Shown: positions 30,191-32,157 of the stretch, piece after piece | Layout of the letters: each line of letters begins with the position of its first letter | How positions within the stretch are numbered: the first letter of the stretch is position 1 | Assembly (NCBI GenBank): GCA_035575835.1 | Contig: DATLXM010000050.1 | Location: 1-32,157, forward strand | From: Gaiellasilicea sp035575835 | GTDB lineage: Bacteria; Actinomycetota; Thermoleophilia; Gaiellales; Gaiellaceae | DNA: 32,157 nucleotides | Direction of reading: 5' to 3' | Made by a program: the position numbers and the translations under genes | Notes under the pieces: generated by a model | Database searches by the model: none | What the model saw: only the letters and a program-made list of their open reading frames with translations | Told to the model about the DNA's origin: nothing

Positions 30191-30465
30191 GATTGGCTCC
30201 TTTCGGCGAGTCGGGCGTGCTCGCCCAGCTCGGCGAGGAGATCGCCGCCGCGGGCCTTGGTGGTCTGGAGGAGATGCGTCGTCTGGGTGTTCTGGGCGAC
30301 GAGCTTGCCCGCCGTCCAGATCGCGGTCGCGCCGGTCTCGACGTCGTTCACGGTCCGGCGGAGCAGCTCGAGCAGCGTCCAGACGACGACGGCGACGACG
30401 AGCCCGACCGCGATCCCGAGCCCCCAGGCGAGCTCAACGCCGTTCGAGAGTGCGAGGAGATCCAT
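30187..30465 (-). CDS. small single-pass membrane protein 3 of the hyp operon
   Basis: 92 residues. Hydrophobic helix at about 10-34 (VELAWGLGIAVGLVVAVVVW), then amphipathic LLELLRRTVNDVETGATAIW and LVAQNTQTTHLLQTTKARGG. ATG 30465 overlaps the previous stop by one base (TGATG). No family recognised. The QNTxTTHxLQ pattern recalls the QANTAALFDVAATNHD segment of protein 1, suggesting the proteins are related and may pair. Confidence 0.75.
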   Translation of the reverse strand: MDLLALSNGVELAWGLGIAVGLVVAVVVWTLLELLRRTVNDVETGATAIWTAGKLVAQNTQTTHLLQTTKARGGDLLAELGEHARLAERSQS

Positions 30466-30710
30466 CAGGCCTTCCCCAGCTTCTGCAGGTAGGCGACGGC
30501 GAGGCCCGGGACGGCCGTCGCGAGGTCGCGCGTCCGGACCGCCTCGTCGACCCCGTCGAGGTTGCGGGCGATCCCGAGCCCGGCGTCGAGGATGTCGCGC
30601 GAGTAGCGCTCGATCTCGAGCGCGGGCCGCATGATCCTGCTGAAGAGCACGACGACGAGGAGCGCGACCACGAGGCCGAGCGCGAGACCGATCCAGGCCA
30701 GCACGATCAC
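30465..30710 (-). CDS. small single-pass membrane protein 2 of the hyp operon
   Basis: 81 residues. N-terminal helix VLAWIGLALGLVVALLVVVL, then ALEIERYSRDILDAGLGIAR and a short helix ending AVAYLQKLGKA. GTG 30710 overlaps the previous stop by 4 nt. No family recognised. Confidence 0.73.
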   Translation of the reverse strand: MIVLAWIGLALGLVVALLVVVLFSRIMRPALEIERYSRDILDAGLGIARNLDGVDEAVRTRDLATAVPGLAVAYLQKLGKA

Positions 30711-30967
30711 GTCCCGGACACCTCCTTGCGCACGGCTCCGAGGTCGCGGGTGATCCGCACGAGGTCGTGGTTCGTTGCAGCGACGTCGAAGAGCGCGGCC
30801 GTGTTCGCCTGCGCGCCGTCGAGCGCCGCGACGATCGCCCCCGCCTGGCCGACGATCCGGCGCCCGAGCAGGATGATCGCGATCAGGAGCGCGGCGACGA
30901 GCACGATCACGACCGCTCCGAGGACGGAGCCGATCACCCACCACCCTGTCGTCGAGACGGCTACCAC
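30707..30967 (-). CDS. small single-pass membrane protein 1 of the hyp operon
   Basis: 86 residues from GTG 30967, with GGAGG 6 nt upstream. Helix WWVIGSVLGAVVIVLVAALL to IAIILL, then a heptad-like LDGAQANTAALFDVAATNHD and LVRITRDLGAVRKEVSG. It is the first gene of a ten-gene operon. An ATG at 31000 is in frame, but the ribosome site favours the GTG. TAGGCT (31017-31012, minus) is a good -10 for the whole operon. Function unknown; a membrane anchor or spacer for a hydrogenase lacking its own signal is a reasonable guess. Confidence 0.75.
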   Translation of the reverse strand: MVAVSTTGWWVIGSVLGAVVIVLVAALLIAIILLGRRIVGQAGAIVAALDGAQANTAALFDVAATNHDLVRITRDLGAVRKEVSGT

Positions 30968-31011
30968 GCGAAGCCTCCAGGCCCTGCATGCATTCCACAC
31001 TTACCGGGCAC

Positions 31012-31017
31012 AGCCTA
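31012..31017 (-). promoter_or_regulatory. -10 element of the hydrogenase accessory operon
   Basis: TAGGCT on the minus strand. It would start a leader of about 35-40 nt that includes the GGAGG site before GTG 30967. It is 5 nt from the divergent ATG at 31022. Confidence 0.45.
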
Positions 31018-31021
31018 ACGC

Positions 31022-31459
31022 ATGGGCAGGGCCGACATACGCCGGGATGCCGCCCGGGGCGTCGTCGCCGCGATGGCGATGACCGGTTTCAGACGGCTGT
31101 CCGTGGGTCTCGGGTTGCTCGAGGAGACGCCGCCCGAGGTCATGGCCGAGCAGGCAAAGGTCCTCGGGCCCGCGCTCGAGCGGGTGCCACAGCGCCTGCG
31201 GGGCGAGGCGGTGGAGCTCGGTCACTGGCTCTACGGCGCTGCCGGCGGTGCCGTCTACGGCGCCCTGGTGCGGCCGCGTCTCCGCGGGCGCTGGGTCGGC
31301 CCCGCATACGGCCTCGCGATCTGGGCGGCGTTCGAGACGGGCCTCGTCCCGTTGCTCGGTCTCGACCACGCGGAGGAGCGAAAGATCGTCTCGCGGCTTC
31401 TCGTTGCCGCCGACCACATCCTCTACGGCGTGATCGTCGCCGGGGAGAGCGTCGACTAG
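31022..31459 (+). CDS. small multi-pass membrane protein, unknown function
   Basis: 145 residues with hydrophobic segments around GVVAAMAMTGF, LGHWLYGAAGGAVYGALV (about 67-84), GPAYGLAIWAAFETGLVPLL and LLVAADHILYGVIVAG. The pattern recalls YagU/DUF1440-like membrane proteins and the protein at 1279-1731, but I cannot confirm a family. Divergent to the hyp operon. Its TAG shares CTAG with the stop of the convergent DUF1059 gene. Confidence 0.7.
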   Translation: MGRADIRRDAARGVVAAMAMTGFRRLSVGLGLLEETPPEVMAEQAKVLGPALERVPQRLRGEAVELGHWLYGAAGGAVYGALVRPRLRGRWVGPAYGLAIWAAFETGLVPLLGLDHAEERKIVSRLLVAADHILYGVIVAGESVD

Positions 31460-31638
31460 GCCTTGTCGCGGATCAGGCTCTGCGCATAGCGGGCCAGTGT
31501 CTGCGCCTGGGTGAGGTCGACGCCGTGCACCTTCTGTGCGTGCTCGACGGCCTTCGCGAGAACCTCGTCCTCGGTCTCGCCCTCGATCTTCGCGTTGCAG
31601 CTCAGACCGCCGTGCCGGCACTCGAACGTCTTCGTCAT
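31456..31638 (-). CDS. DUF1059 family small protein
   Basis: 60 residues starting MTKTFECRHGGLSCNAKIEG, with ETEDEVLAKAVEHAQKVHGV, the DUF1059 pattern. Two cysteines and several histidines are present, but no CxC as in the paralogue at 123-278. A strong GGAGGAGG ribosome site precedes ATG 31638. It is divergent from the hydrogenase small-subunit gene and close to it, so a hydrogenase-related role is possible but unproven. Confidence 0.8.
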   Translation of the reverse strand: MTKTFECRHGGLSCNAKIEGETEDEVLAKAVEHAQKVHGVDLTQAQTLARYAQSLIRDKA

Positions 31639-31663
31639 CCGGCCTCCTCCCGATCGACTTGGT

Positions 31664-31673
31664 AGGTTAGCGT
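31664..31673. promoter_or_regulatory. shared divergent -10 element upstream of the hydrogenase
   Basis: AGGTTAGCGT holds TAGCGT on plus (toward the hydrogenase small subunit) and TAACCT on minus (toward DUF1059), sharing one TA, the same architecture as at 1262, 12361 and 22746. Both downstream genes have leaders here. Confidence 0.5.
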
Positions 31674-31731
31674 CCGCAGTATGCCGGACACATCTACCGG
31701 GTAGTCCGCAGCGCGAGCGAAGGGACGAAGG

Positions 31732-32157
31732 GTGGCGACAAAGGCGACGAAGCAGACCCCGGCCGAGAAGCTGCTCGATCTGATCGGCCCGGTCGACCGC
31801 TACCACGACCACGAGGCGAACGGCGACTTCGGGATGCCTGCCCGAATGACGATGGAGGATTACCTGGAGCCGGTCGCTCACGCTGGCCCCGCCTCGCGTC
31901 TCGGGCCGCTCGAGAAGGTGCACGCGTTCTGGTTCGCCGGGATGAGCTGCGACGGCTGCACCGTCTCGGTAACGGGCGCCCAGGCGCCGAGCGTCGAGAG
32001 CCTGCTTCTCGGGGCCCACCCCGGCCTGCCGCGCGTGATTCTCCACCACCCCGTCGTCAACATCGAGTCCGGGCCCGCGTACCTGCGCGCCCACGAGGAC
32101 GCGATCAAGGGCGAGCTCGACGCGCCGTACGTGATCATCCTCGAGGGCTCGATCAGC
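31732..32157 (+). CDS. [NiFe]-hydrogenase small subunit (partial, 5' end)
   Basis: The first 142 residues of a protein that continues beyond the window. After a hydrophilic N-terminus of about 64 residues comes FWFAGMSCDGCTVSVTGAQA, with Cys73 and Cys76 of the proximal 4Fe-4S cluster, then HHPVVNIESGPAYL and IILEGSIS, all typical of uptake-type small subunits. No twin-arginine signal is visible, so the enzyme is probably not exported and may sit on the cytoplasmic face, like other high-affinity H2 oxidisers of actinobacteria. The subgroup cannot be fixed from this fragment. GTG 31732 follows an AAGGGACGAAGG stretch. Confidence 0.93.
   Translation, partial: MATKATKQTPAEKLLDLIGPVDRYHDHEANGDFGMPARMTMEDYLEPVAHAGPASRLGPLEKVHAFWFAGMSCDGCTVSVTGAQAPSVESLLLGAHPGLPRVILHHPVVNIESGPAYLRAHEDAIKGELDAPYVIILEGSIS

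Noticed and set aside
1..32157. tRNA, rRNA or CRISPR features
   Set aside because: No TTCRA T-arm with a matching acceptor stem, no rRNA-like stretches and no regularly spaced direct repeats were found by reading both strands.

Overview
The window is very GC-rich bacterial DNA with tightly packed, often divergent genes. It encodes a RpoD-type sigma factor, ThyX, IF-1, a cold-shock protein, an ECF sigma/anti-sigma pair, two Fe/Mn superoxide dismutases and the start of a [NiFe]-hydrogenase locus. Many start codons lie only 6-9 nt after a TANNNT hexamer and have no Shine-Dalgarno sequence. Together with base composition and gene content this suggests an actinobacterium, most likely Thermoleophilia (Gaiellales/Solirubrobacterales-like). 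That placement is inference. I saw no tRNA, rRNA or CRISPR array.

Left part (1-16.9 kb) is mainly housekeeping: an Rsm22-like rRNA methyltransferase coupled to a DUF1059 protein, aquaporin, RpoD, an asparaginase II-type enzyme, an ArsR-like regulator with an MFS exporter, an Fpg/Nei glycosylase, FolE2, a DoxX-like membrane protein, PlsY, two divergent SODs, an SDR, the ECF sigma/anti-sigma pair, ThyX, a DUF72 protein, CspA and IF-1. The Fpg gene lies between two broken pieces of an alpha/beta-hydrolase esterase.

Middle part (16.9-25.2 kb): a kynureninase-like PLP enzyme, a 3'-truncated REP-associated tyrosine transposase (RAYT), an NAD-epimerase, a STAS protein, a methyltransferase, a disulfide oxidoreductase, glycerate kinase and an NAD-dependent formate dehydrogenase. 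Five REP-like GGGNCTGTCCC elements are scattered at 8.4, 18.2 and 21.3 kb.

Right part (25.2-32.2 kb) is the most notable. Ten minus-strand genes, nearly all overlapping by 1-4 nt, run: four tiny single-pass membrane proteins, hypC, a SIS-domain protein fused to a HypC-like domain, a second SIS protein, hypD, hypE and an ornithine carbamoyltransferase. Next to it, on the plus strand, a [NiFe]-hydrogenase small subunit without a Tat signal begins and runs off the window. With formate dehydrogenase nearby, the region points to use of H2 and formate as electron donors.

Two sequence-level systems recur. (1) A compound hairpin element, CCCTTCAGGG-ATCTT-(variable perfect palindrome)-TTGCGCC, occurs four times, always immediately 3' of a minus-strand gene and in three cases demonstrably between convergent genes; its stems differ in sequence but stay complementary. 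(2) Divergent gene pairs use a symmetric core promoter ANNNTANNNT, in which the two -10 hexamers share one TA step, with start codons as little as 20-23 bp apart.
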